Assembly: GCA_032718475.1 (NCBI GenBank)
Contig: JAUCBJ010007426.1
Coordinates: forward strand, 1-64,000
Reading direction: 5' to 3'
Source of the DNA: Nemertoderma westbladi
Taxonomy: Eukaryota > Xenacoelomorpha > Nemertodermatida > Nemertodermatidae
Length of the DNA: 64,000 nucleotides
Shown here: positions 33,946-46,928 of the stretch, in pieces
How positions within the stretch are numbered: the first letter of the stretch is position 1
How the letters are laid out: each line of letters starts with the position of its first letter
Notes under the pieces: generated by a model
Databases searched by the model: none
What the model was told of the DNA's origin: nothing
The model's input: the letters and a program-made list of their open reading frames with translations, nothing else
Made by a program: the position numbers and the translations under genes

Positions 33946-35042
33946 ATCGGGGGAAATGAGCAGATTACAGAGACGGCCGGTTTCAGATGGCTTTTTTTTA
34001 ACCAAAACAATAAACGATGTTGCTAAAACTAATTTTGAGGGCGAAGCTTTCTCCGGCCGAAGTTTGCTGCGTACCATATAAATGGCCACACAAAACATCA
34101 GAGGAAATGCAATTAATGCCATGCCAATATGCCAGTCAAGTCAGCCTGCTCTTTACATTCAGTAGTACTCTTGTATTCTTGTATGCTGCCTTTCCAGCGA
34201 CAACAACTAAGCAGCATAAAGATACGAATATTTATTGATGTACAAAGGGTGCAATATTGAAGAGACACTTTTTGCAAACGCTTGAATGTAAGTAGTGAGA
34301 AAGTTAATTTCTCCCACCTACAGAAAAATTCGAGTTCATACTGCCTATCTATATTTCAAAGTTTTCCTGCTAACATTAAAGATTTGTAAAAAAATAGCGG
34401 AGATGGAGAGAGTTTCCCAGTTAAGGGGACGTATTCGTAATTCCGACATATCTCTAAATTAGGATAAAAAATTAAGTGCTATATTTTCTCACAACTGTGT
34501 CTAAGTGATAACCTTGAATACATACCAGAATAACTTTAAAATTATTTATGATGGCCTAGTCTCTTTATAGTATAGTAGCCTACATTGCGCTAAATGAAAT
34601 GGGAAACTTAAAATTTTCTAGAATGATTGTAGACCAATTTCATAATGTTCATGGGGAATCCTTACCTTAGTATAATTTATGTAACAATGCGGTAGCTAAT
34701 ATTCTAGAAAATTAATACAACTTGACGATTTCAAAAATGCTACAAATTTCCGTACAACATAAAACAATTTCCGTACAATATAAAACAATTTGCGTACAAT
34801 ATAACACAATTTGCCTAAAAAATAAATAACACTTTTAGTACGGAAATTATGATATATAGGAATTATTACGGGATTCAGGGGAGACAAAAACCTTTTATAA
34901 ATGTTTGAGTGTCAAGGAACGTAAAATTGCGTAATAACACACTTATTATTCCATGTATTTTTGTTATTTTCCCAGTTATTTTACCCCCCGGCAGCAGGAT
35001 AACCCTCGGCCTTGGCACGTGGCCCTCATATCATCCGCTCTT

Positions 35043-36029
35043 GGATAAAATAATAATAAATATATATAAAATATATATAATAATATAATAATATAAAAAT
35101 ATATATAAATAATAATAATGATGATGGGGTGATGATAACTCCACCTACTGGCTCCAGAAGTCGAGGAAATCCTGCCAAGTACCTAACTGATCCAGACTTT
35201 GCTGATGACTTACGAGTACACTCAGAATCACTAGAGGGAGCCCAACGGCTCCTCAGCTCATTAGAACATGCGGGTTCTAGTGTTGGTCTTTTTATTAACT
35301 CCAGAAAGACCAAAATTCTGACAGTTAACTTTGAAAGTCCTCAGCAAGTCTCTGATCGGATGAGCATAAGCTCAAAGGATGGTATGCTTGAGCATGTGGA
35401 CGACTTCTGTTACCTGGGATCATGGATCCGGAAGTCAGGTGAGGACCTTCGAATACGTAAGGGAAAGGCATGGGCAGCCTTGAATAGGCTTTCCAGGATT
35501 TGGAAGTCACCGAGAATTAATCGGAAATTTAAGGTCCGATTATTTAGAGCAGCAGTAGTTCCAGTACTCCTCTACGGGAGTCCATGCTGGGCTCTAACTG
35601 CTGAGGACACCAAATCTCTGGATGGCACATTCACAAGAATGCTACGCCGGGTTCATTGTGTCAAGTACAATGCACACATCTCCAACCAGACACTATATAA
35701 CATTGGAGGTGTCTCATTGGTTCCCCCAAGCTTGACACTAGAACCAAATCGCCTCCGCTTTGCAGGACATTGCTTTCGCCGTGAGGACCAGCCAGTGCAT
35801 AATCTTGTACTTTGGCAGCCTCATGGAGTGAATAAGCATGGTGGACAGCCCATGACTTTCTTGAGACGCATCTTAAAGGACACTGGCCTTAAAGATGCGG
35901 ATGATCTAGCAAATGTCATGGGTGATAGGGAGTTGTGGCGGTGCAATTTTGTTGACAAGCCGGCACAGCATTCTTAAAAATGCAGCTGTAATGCAGCATG
36001 CCGATCATAGTAGTAGTAGGATAAAATAA
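35043..36029 (+). mobile_element. Element A, 5'-truncated insertion with 11-bp target-site duplication
   Basis: GGATAAAATAA flanks the copy (35043-35053 and 36019-36029) and occurs once at the empty site in unit 3 (52051-52061). The tail after GCCGAT is (TAG)n. Between the left duplication and the RT sequence lies an unusual (TA/TAA)-rich stretch (35054-35117), possibly filler made during 5' end joining. Confidence 0.9.
35129..35977 (+). pseudogene. Element A reverse transcriptase, C-terminal 280 codons
   Basis: The frame is open from the stretch before the catalytic FADD (YLTDPDFADDLRVHS) to the natural stop after VDKPAQHS. It is nearly identical to 11451-12300 on the opposite strand. It lacks RT motifs A and B through 5' truncation. 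The intact frame and clean duplication imply recent insertion. Confidence 0.85.
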
Positions 36030-36316
36030 CTGGGGAAAAAACCAGGGGATAAGTATTGTTACTAAGGTTACTAAACAATAATAAAAAAACACATAAAAGA
36101 AAAAATTTCTCAAAAACACTAGTTAACATAAAAAAGACTAGGTAGTTATATTTTGAATATTTTGTTAATATAATTATGTTCATCTGTAGTCAATAACAAA
36201 AGCACAAAAAATTATGATCAAATAATTTTTCGAATAAGTCGGAAGAGAGAGTGTTACTGTATTATTTCCTGTTTCACAAGTTGATATTCCTCAATATTCA
36301 TGTGAACCAAATAAGA

Positions 36317-36335
36317 ATGGCTGCTGGTGGTTCAG
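36317..36335 (+). CDS. Unknown triplicated gene, copy 2, exon 1
   Basis: Same 19-base exon and GTATGT donor as copy 1, with the conserved upstream TTCACAAGTTGATATTCCTC block. The intron would span 36336-43786. Confidence 0.55.
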
Positions 36336-36749
36336 GTATGTACTGCATCAGTATGCAGAGAGCTAGGATAGATTATTACAAAAAGTAGAATCATATTTTA
36401 AAACTGGAATCTTAATTTAAAAATGTCGATTTTAACATGGTCATATAAATTGTGGACATTTGTAATTTGTTTTTTGGACCCGGCATACTGACATTATATC
36501 TCACCTTTTGTACTCAGTCCGAAGATACACTGCCATTGTTGAAATTGTCACAATTCATTAAGACTCATTAATAAAAATTAAGTTCATTAATGACTGATCG
36601 CTAAAGATTTTTTTGAAAAATGTGGCATTGAAATGATTCCAGAGGCATATATAACATCAACCAATCCTATCTTCCACGTTTTTCTCTTTCGGAGGGAAAA
36701 GTAAAAACAAGAACGAAAGGAAAAGCAAGAACGATGCTAAAAATGCCTT

Positions 36750-37195
36750 CAACTCGACGAGACGCGGTGGTTCAAGGAGGGCCGGACTGAATGCGATTGT
36801 TTGGCCTTGATGGGGTTGGCTGTGCAATACTGCCATTGGTTCACCAGCTGCGACAAACTGAGCCTGGAGTATCAGCAGAAGACTCTATTGCAGACCACGA
36901 GTTCGGCATGTTCTCCATCCCTCATCGATGAGAGACTACAGCCTCCAATTGGATTTCCTCCCCACAACCAACCAATGCTGCTATGTATCCACAGCAGGGC
37001 GAGTCATGAGACTATGGAAGTGGTGGGATTGCCCGGTGCGAATTAGCCAGACATTCGGGTACAACCCCGAACCTATTACCAAGATAATCAAAGGAAACAA
37101 AGGGAACATTTTTTTGGTACGTTCACATCGTGGTAGTCAGGGTTATCTCGGGGGCAACATCGGCCAGTCATCAGACTGGAAGACGTCCTAGGAAG
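36750..37195 (+). mobile_element. Element D reverse transcriptase fragment
   Basis: Readable pieces in shifting frames: DCLALMGLAVQYC (equivalent of GDPLAM), FGYNPEPITKIIKG (PEPTK motif) and GYLGGNIGQSSDWKTS. A sister fragment at 52745-52920 (GGYIAQLSDWK) sits at a similar place in unit 3. Confidence 0.65.
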
Positions 37196-37489
37196 ATTTC
37201 CTAGAATAGTTTGGAGGAGAAACCGTAACACTGTAATGTGTCAGTGTCTGTGTTAGGAATTCAATGCGGTTTGCATGCTTACAGAATGTCACTGACATTG
37301 TAAATCATTGAAGTGCATTGTTAGCGATGCGACACCTATTGTTCATTGTCTAGCTACACTGATAGCCTACTGCCTTTCAAACTCATTTCTAAGCAGCACT
37401 AAAGTTTATATAATCATTATTTTTAAATTAGTTAATAAATTAGTTTTTAGATAAAAAAGAATTAGAATTATAAAGAAATAAAATAAAAA

Positions 37490-37900
37490 ATAAATATAAT
37501 TATTATTATTATTAGAATTATAGCGATTTACATCTCAAAATTTACACCTTAGTATTTAGGTAATATCTTTTTGGCTTGTAAAATTTAAATCGGTTTCAGA
37601 TTTGGAATCTGCAGATGAAGGCGGTACCAAAAATATCTCGATTACATTCCAATGACGAAAAATAAAGCCAACAGAGGTGACTAAATATTGCTAAAAAGGT
37701 GTTTTTTAATGGGTTGTTGTATCGAAATAGCTCAAAAGTTGAAATATCCGGATCTGCCAGCATTAAGAAAAGTTGTAGAACTATCATCATTTCGAATTTT
37801 GTAGCATGTGATTGATATTTGAGAAAAAATAAGGGGGGGGGGGGGGGGTGGGGTGCTCCTATCCTTCTCGACTTGCTAAAAATTCGGGCTTGCTAAAAAT
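37490..37900. repeat. Single arm of the foldback element
   Basis: Matches 25085-25500 (AAAAATAAAGCCAACAGAGG, GGGTTGTTGTATC, GATCTGCCAGCA), ending in a G16 tract at 37833-37848. Confidence 0.8.
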
Positions 37901-38052
37901 TGTTGTTTTATTAAGGGAGGTGTATATTGTTTTTATTATTATATCAATCGATTTCAATATTATATACATATTATATATATATTATAAAAATTATTATTTA
38001 TCATATTATTATTATATATTTTGTTTATTATATTTTATTTTATGCATCGTTC

Positions 38053-40560
38053 TTGAGTCAAGTGCGTCCCCCAGCAAGTCAGTCACAAGCATGTTGTCAA
38101 TGTGCCGCCTCTGCTTGCTCCCCTACCAGCCGCCGTGCTTGTGTGCGTGCACACGCTGTGGTCCAATTTCTAGGGGGATTTGTAAGAATCCACATGTAGC
38201 CGTTATCCATGACAGCAGAAAAGATGCTGCAACTATACAAAACTCTTATTTGCCTGTCAGTTCAATATCTACTCTCTCCACTCCCGCAAACGCAACCGGC
38301 ACAGCCTCGACATCCGAGATCCTTGAAGCTGCTTTCGGGGGTGTCTGGCTTAATAGTCCCGGTACATCCACAAATCGAGTCTAGGAAACCAGCCACAGCC
38401 GCTTGGCAAGCCTTCCTAGCCGCCAAAACCTAGTCCCGGGGGGAAATGTGGGCCGGAAATTAGTGGACATAGTGGCTCAGGAGTTTGAGGGATTGTCTTC
38501 AGGGGACTGTTCATCTGAACGCCCTTTAGTCATGATTGCCACTGTAATACAGAGAGATCCAGATGTGGTGAAGAGCCCGGACGTTCGTCGGATAGTTCTG
38601 AGGTGACTCAGTGCATGGGAGTGAGGGGAGTTCGACAGTCTCCTTGCCGAGGTAGAACTTTGCAATGCAAAGTTCCCCTCTGCCCAACTGAACTGAAGAA
38701 CAGAACTGAAACACCTTCAACGACTGCCGATTCCACCCGAGACCCTCGACTACTGTGATAGCCTACCCCCACTTGAGGGCGTGGACATTACTGGGCAACA
38801 TGTACTGAGGGCGGCATGGGCTCTACATGGAAGTGGTGGATCCATGGGCGGTGACGCTGAGCTGTGGCACATCATGCTAACTAGGTATGATACCCACAGT
38901 GCTAAACTGTGCGAAGTTATAGCTAGTTTGGCGAGACGGCTAGCAAACACAATAGTGCCGTGGGAGGAGATCCGGGCTCTCCATGCCTGTCGTCTTGACA
39001 AACAGCCCGGCCTCCGCCAAATTAGTGTTGGCGAGGTCCCATACCGCCTCCTGGCAAGCTGCTTGGCCCTGGCTACGAGAGCTGACCTCGTCTTGCAGTG
39101 TGGATCCAATCAGCATTGTGTCGGGGTAAAGGCCGGTATAGAGGGTGCAGTACATGCGATGACCTCCATTTTCCAGGAAGATACCACACAGGCAATGCTC
39201 TTTGTAGATGCCAGTGATGCATTCAATAGCCTGAGTTGACCTGTCGCCCTCTGGAATTGCCGAGTCTATTGGCACTGTTGCTCTCGTTTCTTATTTAACG
39301 CCTACAACAGACACTCTGCCCTCTACCTGTCTGGATCCCCAACCCCTATTTGGAGTCAGGAGGGAATGACACTAGGGGACTCCCTCGCAATGTTGGGTTA
39401 TGGCTGTGGGACCCTACCAATGCAATGGTTCAGAAATTCAATTGCTTGAGGTACAGGCCCCGGTACCTCCAACCGAACCACCTGTCTCCAATTCAATTAC
39501 CATCTCTCTACCACCTAAGGAGACAACTTCGCCATCACCAAGCTCCCACCATACATGCCACCCATCCCATCATTCCACCTTCCCACTCATGACAACACCA
39601 ACTTCAAAGCACCACTCCTTGACAAGGGATCCATCCACAGAACAACAAACTAACCAAACTACCTCTGCCACTTTGGATACGATAACACCACCTTTGAGCA
39701 GCTCCCATCCCTTGACACCCCCTCCCTCCCATACCAATATGACGACGCCACAATAAGCTTTCTAATAGTGAAACCGGAATTAGAAGCTGAAGTCCAGTCA
39801 TTATTCAGCACTAGTGGTATACAATTGTGTCAGGATCACGCTTCCTTGGAGGGTACATAGGGGATGAGGCTGGTGGAAAGAAGTTTGCCATGGTGAAGGT
39901 TGGTAGGTGGGTAATTAGCTGACTCACCGAAATTGCCAATGACTACCCCCAAACTGCCCACACTGGCCTTTTCCGGTGTGTGCAGGCAAAATGGGACTAT
40001 ATCCTGCGCGTCATCCCAACTAATAATGACGAGATAGCTGCCATCCGTTCTACTATGGTGTAGCGCTTCATCCCCTCCATTTTCGGGAGTTCATTGGGTT
40101 CAGAAGACTGTGATCTGGTCCTCCTCCCCGCTCGTTATGGTGGTGTTGGTCTGTGGGATCCCTTGATGAGGCGGATTCCGGCACACACTGCCTCCTTAGA
40201 GGGTACTGCTCTAGTCGCAGACACTATCCGTTCCGGGCAACCCCTACATGTGGCAGACCACAGCGCGATCCTGGAGCAGCGCTGCCACTTAAAAAATGTG
40301 CACTACTGAACCGTCTGTGAGGACTGGAGGATGGCGTTCACCCCCCTGGTTGGCACCGCTGATGGTGTTTGGAGACTCTTATGGCAAGGCGTGATGGAAT
40401 GCGGGAGAGGGGCCTCGTGTGGGTGTTGGGGTCAGTTCGCCGTAGGTTGCAATCACTCCCCTCCGGTCTAGCTCCCTCTGCCTCCGAGGCGGTCGTCAGT
40501 TATGGAGGGGGTTGGGTTTTGGGAACGGTGCAGGCCTATGGGGAGAAGGACTGGTGGACG
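38053..40560 (+). mobile_element. Element D copy, plus orientation (Cys-rich N-terminus and RT)
   Basis: The 5' end encodes a Cys cluster (MCRLCLLPYQPPCLCACTRC). The RT region follows at 38781-39239 (RQISVGEVPYRLL, CGSNQHCVGVKAG, MLFVDASDAFNSL with motif A Asp), then LLPARYGGVGLWDP (40125) and MAFTPLVGT...DGVW (40330). Stops and deletions, including loss of the CCHC/nuclease region, make it a pseudogene. The clade is not certain; the arrangement with a C-terminal CCHC and nuclease-like domain in the sister copy suggests an RLE-type element. Confidence 0.75.
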
Positions 40561-40999
40561 AATTCTAAACTCCAACCAAGAAACTGTTACCTGCATTACA
40601 ATTATTTTGCTGTCGTGTTTGTGCCATTTCATCCTAAACCAATTTTGGATATTGTAATAATAATATTATTCACTTTCAATACATTAAATAGAACATATAG
40701 CATTAATATTATAATATACACACACACAGTAGGCCTAATGCAAATTAGTGCGGTTTACATAGATATAAAATTATAATATAACACATCTAACATTTTACAT
40801 TACATATTACAATTATTACTTCCCACCACCACACTGCACTGCCCTATATAAGGTTGCTAGGCTATCAGCCGAAACATAAACAAATAACTGTTTAACTGCA
40901 GGGCCCTTTCAATTTTATATATACATATCATTTGAATCAGGAAAATGTTCTGCGTCTGTCTATAAACTTTCCCTAGGCCTGAACTGTATACTACCAAAT

Positions 41000-43625
41000 A
41001 CCTGCCAGCTATGTCAGCCCAGCACCATTCCTCCATTTGGCCCTCGACCCGCAGACGCAATGGGAAGCACCACGCAATAGTGCAAACTGCACTTGAGTCC
41101 TCAACCAACCCATAACCACGCTGTGTGAACGTCCCCACAAATGACTGAGTTTCACCGTAATCACTTGGAGCAGGTTGTTGGCCTCTGGGGCTAGCACTCC
41201 ATCACATGATGCGATGAATGGAGATAAGTCCACCCATCGCACTGTAACGGCCTTGGCATACAGGCGTTTCTTTTCGTCCTCCACTGACTCAAGGATGGAT
41301 TTCGGTGGGTGGTTGGCGTAGGACACCGGCGTGAAGGAATTATTATCTTCATATCAAACAATGCCTGGGTCTGCCTGTTGAAGTCCCCTGAACCCCCAAG
41401 TCGCAACGGAGTCCAGCATCCCCATCGACCCCCTGCTGCTCCCTTACTATGGGCTCGTTAATCATGTTTCGCCGTCTGAATGCCAACGCTGCGAGGTCCC
41501 CAATGACGTCTCTCAGCTCAATGTGTCTTTGGATAATGAGGCCGCCTTTTTAACAGTTGAGACCATGGTTAAGGTCAAAGGCAGCCCCACACCCATTGCA
41601 CCTACTGGGCACAGCGATCAGTGGGCGGCCGTACCGGATGGAGAGAGCATCACAGAACTCGCGAGGTGGGAGGTCGAGCTGATGTTCTGATAGTGAGAGA
41701 GCCGACACCCAGCCGCCACACTTGAACTCGGTGGCTCTGCGGATTGTCTCCTGTTGTTTTATCAGCATCGCATTGAGTGCTTCCTCGAACTGGGCCGACT
41801 CTCGGAGCCAATGCTGCTCAAACCCAACTGGGTGTCCAGCTCGTGTGGTCTCTAAGAACGTAATCCTCCTCGCCTCGGATGGCTCGGCCAACATGGTTTG
41901 TTCCTGAAAGTGACACTGTGTATGTTTGGGTGGCTACGACCACAGGATCTAGTAGGCCCAGGCCACCTGATCGTGGGGACAGGGAGAACAGACTCCATTC
42001 GCTGGCTGACACTTCAGCCCTGAAACTGGCTGGAAGGGCGCTGGGTGAGCGCTGGGTGTCCTCCAGCACCTCAAACTTGTTGCTGCAGTTTGGTGTTACC
42101 CAAATGTATGACCACTCATGTTGCAGGGAACAGATCATGGCTGCAAATGCTGCTTGTGGTTGTGACATCTCATCGAGTTTAGAGTTTATCTACAGCGGCA
42201 ACCCATCTAGCGACCTTGGCCCTTACAAATGAGGTCTGATCAGCCACCCTCTCAAGGTAACCCCACAGAAAATGGTGGCGGGTTACTATATTAATATTGC
42301 GCCCAGAGAACACCCTCTTCGCCTCCTCAACTAATCCCAGGGCCATAACCAAGAAGCACTTGGTGGCTTCAGGGATGTAACCCGCATCGGGGCCGAGAAC
42401 CTGAAGTTTCTCGAACCACGCAAGAACATCTGGGAGTCTGCTGGCTGCAGCTGAATCATAAGCAAACCAGTTCTGTACCACTTTTGGGTCCTGGAGCTTG
42501 TGGATGAAGGGAAGGAGACCGTCCGCGTAGAATAGCATAGCCAGTGGGTCCCCATGCGTGGCACCTTCCTCGCTAAAGATAATCATCTCGGTTCCCTGCA
42601 CAGTGAGAATAATGTAGCCTCGATAGCAATTAAATAAGAATAATGAGCAACGGGGCCACAGTTACCGGGCATTCCACAAGGCTGCTACCCTATTTAGACG
42701 ATTGAAAGCATTAGATGCATCCACCAGGAGAACCCCCAACCAGCATCAAACCGCTCATTGAAGATACCCACCATCGAGTGAACTGCGGCTTTGATACCAG
42801 CTGATGTGCCAGTGGACAGCTGTTCAGCACCACATGTCAATGTTATGTCGTCACCAGTAGCTTGAGCAATGGAACGGGCCATTTCTGCGGCGCAGACTTT
42901 CCCTGATTCCGATTAGCCACACCCCAGGGCATTTACCCAATGCAATAAGGTGGCTAGACATGAGGGCACGGACGGACTCCCTTGGGGTGTTGGCCAAACA
43001 GCGGACCATCCCGGCAATTGCGTCCCATAACTGAGTGCTGTGTGCACCATACCTCAGGAGATAGTCACGCCAACAGGTGGTGTCTGAACCGGCGGGACAT
43101 GCACCACCATGGAGCCAAGTCGTGGGGTGAAATAGGGAAGAGGCTGGCTGAGGTCGCGTAATTTCACTGATGAGTCTGGGACTCGCAGATCAGGTGCGAG
43201 TGGCTGCAACACGTAGGCGGGAACCTGCGACTGAAGCTTCTGCACCTATTCTGGTGTTACCCTGGGTGGTGGGAGTGTGGTCATTCGCGACCAGCGTTTC
43301 ACTTAGGGAATCTAATTCTAAAGAGGGCTGGCTCCCAGTCCGGAAGGTGCTGTTTTGCGAGTCATTTGGTGATGAAAAATGGGTTGGAATGGGTGTCCGT
43401 CGTAGTGGTGATAACGAATGTGATTTAAGGGAAATGGTGCCTGTGTGTGGGTTTCTGCAGCCTCCTGCCTGGAATTGTAAGCATGAAACGCATGGGTGCT
43501 TTGCTTTAATGCAGCCGCACCTGCCGGAGACACAGCATCTACAACTTGTAATACCGCACTGGCAGCACTGCTGCGACATCACGTTATCTAAAGGATCAAG
43601 TCTAACTCAATCCCGATCCTTTGAT
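41000..43625 (-). mobile_element. Element D copy, minus orientation, tail-to-tail with the previous one
   Basis: From 43.6 kb downward: a Cys cluster (CCQCGITSCRCCVSGRCGC, 43565), the RT region (TCGAEQLSTGTSAGIKAAV at 42840; ATHGDPLAMLFYADGLLPF at 42550; WFAYDSAAA at 42460, where the catalytic YADD equivalent is lost), SPRSGGLGLLDP (41960), DLPPREFCDALSIRYGRPL with CNGCGAAFDLNHGLNC (CCHC, 41600), then ALFDMKIIIP (41370), which resembles the nuclease-like FDIRV segment. Frameshifts are many. Confidence 0.75.
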
Positions 43626-43786
43626 TAATTGTTATATACTCAGATACTACAGGATATAATAAATTTATTAATTTATATTATAAATTAATTATTATATAAT
43701 TAATTTTATACAAATTATATTTTATTATATATATTATTATAAATATCAAGAATATCATAAATTCTAGTTTTCTAGTCTTATAATAG

Positions 43787-45090
43787 AAGATTTTGATTCT
43801 ACTTCTCTGCATACGGATGTAGATTTTAACAGAGTTGCGTTCCCATTAATACCAGAAGATTTTACCGTTTCTCGAGATGATATTCCTTTGATTACTGGTG
43901 ATGCTTCAGTTACAGATTCTAGAAAATTTGATACGTTGCCAGGCATACGGTTACATGACACCTCTACAGCCTTTGCGTCTATATATAGATTATCTTTAGA
44001 AGACTTTATATACAGGAGTTGGCAAACTACCATACCCATACCAAATGCTTTGACAAGTAGTGAAAAAAATAAATTGAGGTGCAATAAGTTAGAAATAAGA
44101 ACCACAAAACATGAAGGAGAAGTCAAAACTAAAATTCATAATGTTGTAATAAAGGTTTGTGGCAAGTTTCTTGACCGATATGTTACAAAAACAGTAACAA
44201 ATAACTATTTCTATACATATGTTAATATCGAAAACGAGTTATTCTGCATAAACCTCTTAACCCCAGATGGAAAGTACAAGGTGGGAGAGACTCAATTTAT
44301 GGGAATGGGTTATCAACGCAACGACGCATTAAAATTGAAAGTATTTGTGGAGGATGCACCACGGTGTAAACTATATGTTGTCTTCTATTTACGGAACAAA
44401 AAAGATACAAATTCAATGGTGAACGTTTTAAAAGAACATCGTATAGTTGAGTGGCGTTTCTTCAGAGATGCTGATGGTGAGGTTGATTGTGGAGTATTTT
44501 ATAGAAGGATATTCAATGATGTCACCGGGTGGGAGAATACATCAATGGGGAATGAGATTCCATGTACTATTTCTGGGAAAGAGATGTACATTGCTACTGG
44601 TAGTGAATTACCAAACTACTTTACAGCTATGCTTAAATGGGTTGAAACGTTCTGTTTACATGACCAGAACATATATGATCCGTCTTATTTGGGACGGATT
44701 TTGCGCGACACCACCTTTGCACCTACATTCAAATATGTTACTAAAAAGTTATATGAAAAGGGAGAACTTCCATTCGGATCTGATACGCGGGATGTTATCA
44801 TTCGCTGCTTCATGCGCCACAAGGTGAGGAAAATTTTCAGAGCTTTAATGGAGGCAAGCGCCAAATTTGTAGAGTGGGATGTTTCCAGAGCATTGCGTGT
44901 GTTAATCCGGGAGCATCTTCAAGAGGTAATGGAAGCTCAGATAATGTATTGCGGTGTGAATGCTCCTAAGAATTTACTACGAAACCTGGAATTCATCATC
45001 AGGCAGGTCAATGACAAAACCGGAGGTAAATGTAATGTGGTGTTTGTAAATATAATTACCGAATTGCGTAGTCATTTACCTGCCGAATAA
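43787..45090 (+). CDS. Unknown triplicated gene, copy 2, exon 2 (total about 440 aa)
   Basis: Same layout as copy 1: acceptor-like TTTTCTAGTCTTATAATAG, then an open frame to TAA at 45088-45090. Spliced to 36335 it gives about 440 residues. There are in-frame additions relative to copy 1 (DFDSTSL at the start, GDASV, SRKFDTLPG). The most different block is around 44675-44740 (YLGRILRDTTFAPTFKYVTK against YLKRMLYDPTNVSTRNYVSN in copy 1). The C-terminal 75 or so residues are nearly identical to copy 1. No stop or frameshift occurs in over 430 codons. Function unknown. Downstream homology to copy 1 ends at about 45240. Confidence 0.75.
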
Positions 45091-45244
45091 AAAACGAACT
45101 TTCCCAAAAGCAAGCTGAAATAATTTTTTTTTAATTAGGGGCTATGCAGTAGAAATTGAAAGATTTAATACTTGGAGCCTAGAATAAAATATATGTTTAC
45201 AGAATCAAAATCAGTTATATCCCGAAAGAAACATTTATAGCATC

Positions 45245-46400
45245 CCAGCAAAGTCATAACATGATAAGTCGCTGATAAATTGCTTCTAATTTCGCCGGCT
45301 AATACCCTGCTAATTTCGCCGGATAAAAGCCGGCTTTTTGGTTTCAATGGTCTTAAAGGTTTCGAAGGGTGGATTTCGAAGATAAATATCCATCGTTTAG
45401 TAGACTATTAGCCTTCAAGAAGTTTACGAAGCATTTTCGAAGGATAATTTCATACATTATTAGAAGCATTATCGAAGCATAAAAAAAGACTATTTTTCGA
45501 AGAAAAAAAATTTAACTGCTACAAACAAGTCAAAGCCCAGAACAAGTCCTGTGGATGCTTTGGTGGAGAGGGAGGGGGGTATTAGCCACCTTGCCATACC
45601 CTACACCCTACTTCCCTATCCTATGTACAATACGTTATTACACTTATTAATGGAAGCGGCTGAGTATAATATATTAAATGAACACTCTATCATAGCAGAT
45701 TATACTAAACCAAAACTCCCGCTATAATCAGTTCCCTTGAAGGTGCTATGGCAGCATCCAATTAAATAAAGGCATGCTAATTATCCAAGTCACCCCGCAT
45801 ATCCAAGTCGCCCTGCTTGACGGTAGTAGAATCAGCGAGCGCAGTGAATACCAGTAGGTAGGCTAGAATCTGGTATGCCTACAGTATACCGTACCTGTAC
45901 AACTGTACAGCAGCATGACTAGGGGGGGGGGGGGGGGGGGGGGTGAATCTTTTCCACCTACGCTTAGTTTTGTAACTTCCATTCCTGTCATTTACCGGTA
46001 GGGCCAGACTTACTGCCTTTTTAACAACTACGCTTAGGTGTTTTAAAACTACGCCTAGTTATTTTGGAACTACGCGTAGGTGCTACGCGTAGCTGTCCTG
46101 ATAACAATGATTTTTCATTTCAGGTCCGGTAGGGTTGAGTTGTTAGGTAAGTATCGGTATGTCAGGTATCTGATTATCAGACAAAAGGAATAACAGAATC
46201 GGAAGCTCATATCTCTACATACAGCACTGGTAATAAATAATATTCGGCTCTTTCACATACAAACACAGGTGTATAAAAAGTAGACTTAAAATTCACGTCT
46301 CATTTAAATATTCTACAGTAGTAAATAAAGCTACCAGTCTACCGGTGAAAGTGGTTAAGCGAAAGCTGATAAATACTGCATATGATGGTAGGTGCTAAAA
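45245..46400. other. Non-coding region with poly-G and short repeats
   Basis: It contains several TTCGAAG-type words (45360-45500), a G22 tract at 45922-45943, and about five copies of CTACGC(T/C/G)TAG between 45958 and 46095. No gene is supported. Confidence 0.5.
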
Positions 46401-46402
46401 TG

Positions 46403-46642
46403 CACAACGAGCAACAATGACCAACAATGAGCAACAATGAGCAACAACGAGCAACATTGAGCAACAACTATCAACAATGAGCAACAACGAGCAACAACGA
46501 GCAACAATGAGCAACAACGAGCAACAATAAGCAATAATAAAGGAGAACAATGAGCAACAATGAGCAACAATGAGCAACAACGAGGAACAATGACCAACAT
46601 CGAGCAACAATTAGCAACAACGAGCAACAATGAGCAATAATA
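46403..46642. repeat. 10-bp minisatellite (GAGCAACAAY)n
   Basis: About 24 imperfect units across 240 bp. It generates spurious Leu/Val/Cys-rich open frames on the minus strand. Confidence 0.95.
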
Positions 46643-46724
46643 AAGTTACCCATTATGCATTACAGTACCCAGTATAAATTTACCCAGTATGGGGACATAT
46701 AACATATATCCAGGGGATGGGGGT

Positions 46725-46840
46725 GGGGGGGGGGGGGGGGGGGGGGGTATTGTAGATACATGTAAAAGGCCCCAATAATAATAATACGATGACATCAACC
46801 CCAGTACAGAATGTAATAGGGGTGGGAGGGGGGGGGGGGG
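46725..46840. repeat. Two poly-G tracts (G23 and G13)
   Basis: G runs at 46725-46747 and 46828-46840, in a region that may be hard to assemble. Confidence 0.9.
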
Positions 46841-46928
46841 TGGTAACATAATATAGGGGCCTACCGTACCTACAATCTAGTACTCATAATAAAATCACAT
46901 AAAGATATGGGAGGGAGCACTACCTCCA

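Larger units (their letters stand above)
32520..34890. other. Unit 2 non-coding stretch with rearranged segment
   Basis: 32540-32650 matches unit 3 (51830-51930), then the homology stops. 32755-32830 is an inverted match to unit 1 20850-20910 (the CCCCAAAAATTTCCAAGCCCC block). No gene is supported. It contains the two small repeats listed separately. Confidence 0.5.
29790..45245 (+). repeat. Segmental duplication unit 2 (contains gene copy 2)
   Basis: Shared blocks with units 1 and 3: GTGAACAGACATCTGCATC (29826), the TCTCGGGTAGGAG block (31230), TTTGAGTGTCAAGGAACGTA (34903), the exon 1 block (36180-36370), the foldback arm (37490-37900) and the exon 2 block (43740-45240). The interruptions are elements C, A and D, a poly-G-bearing repeat, and an apparently rearranged 32.64-34.89 kb stretch. 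Confidence 0.75.

Noticed and set aside
46355-46653. Leu/Val/Cys-rich open frames resembling membrane proteins
   Set aside because: They are the translation of the 10-bp GAGCAACAA minisatellite and repeat with its period.
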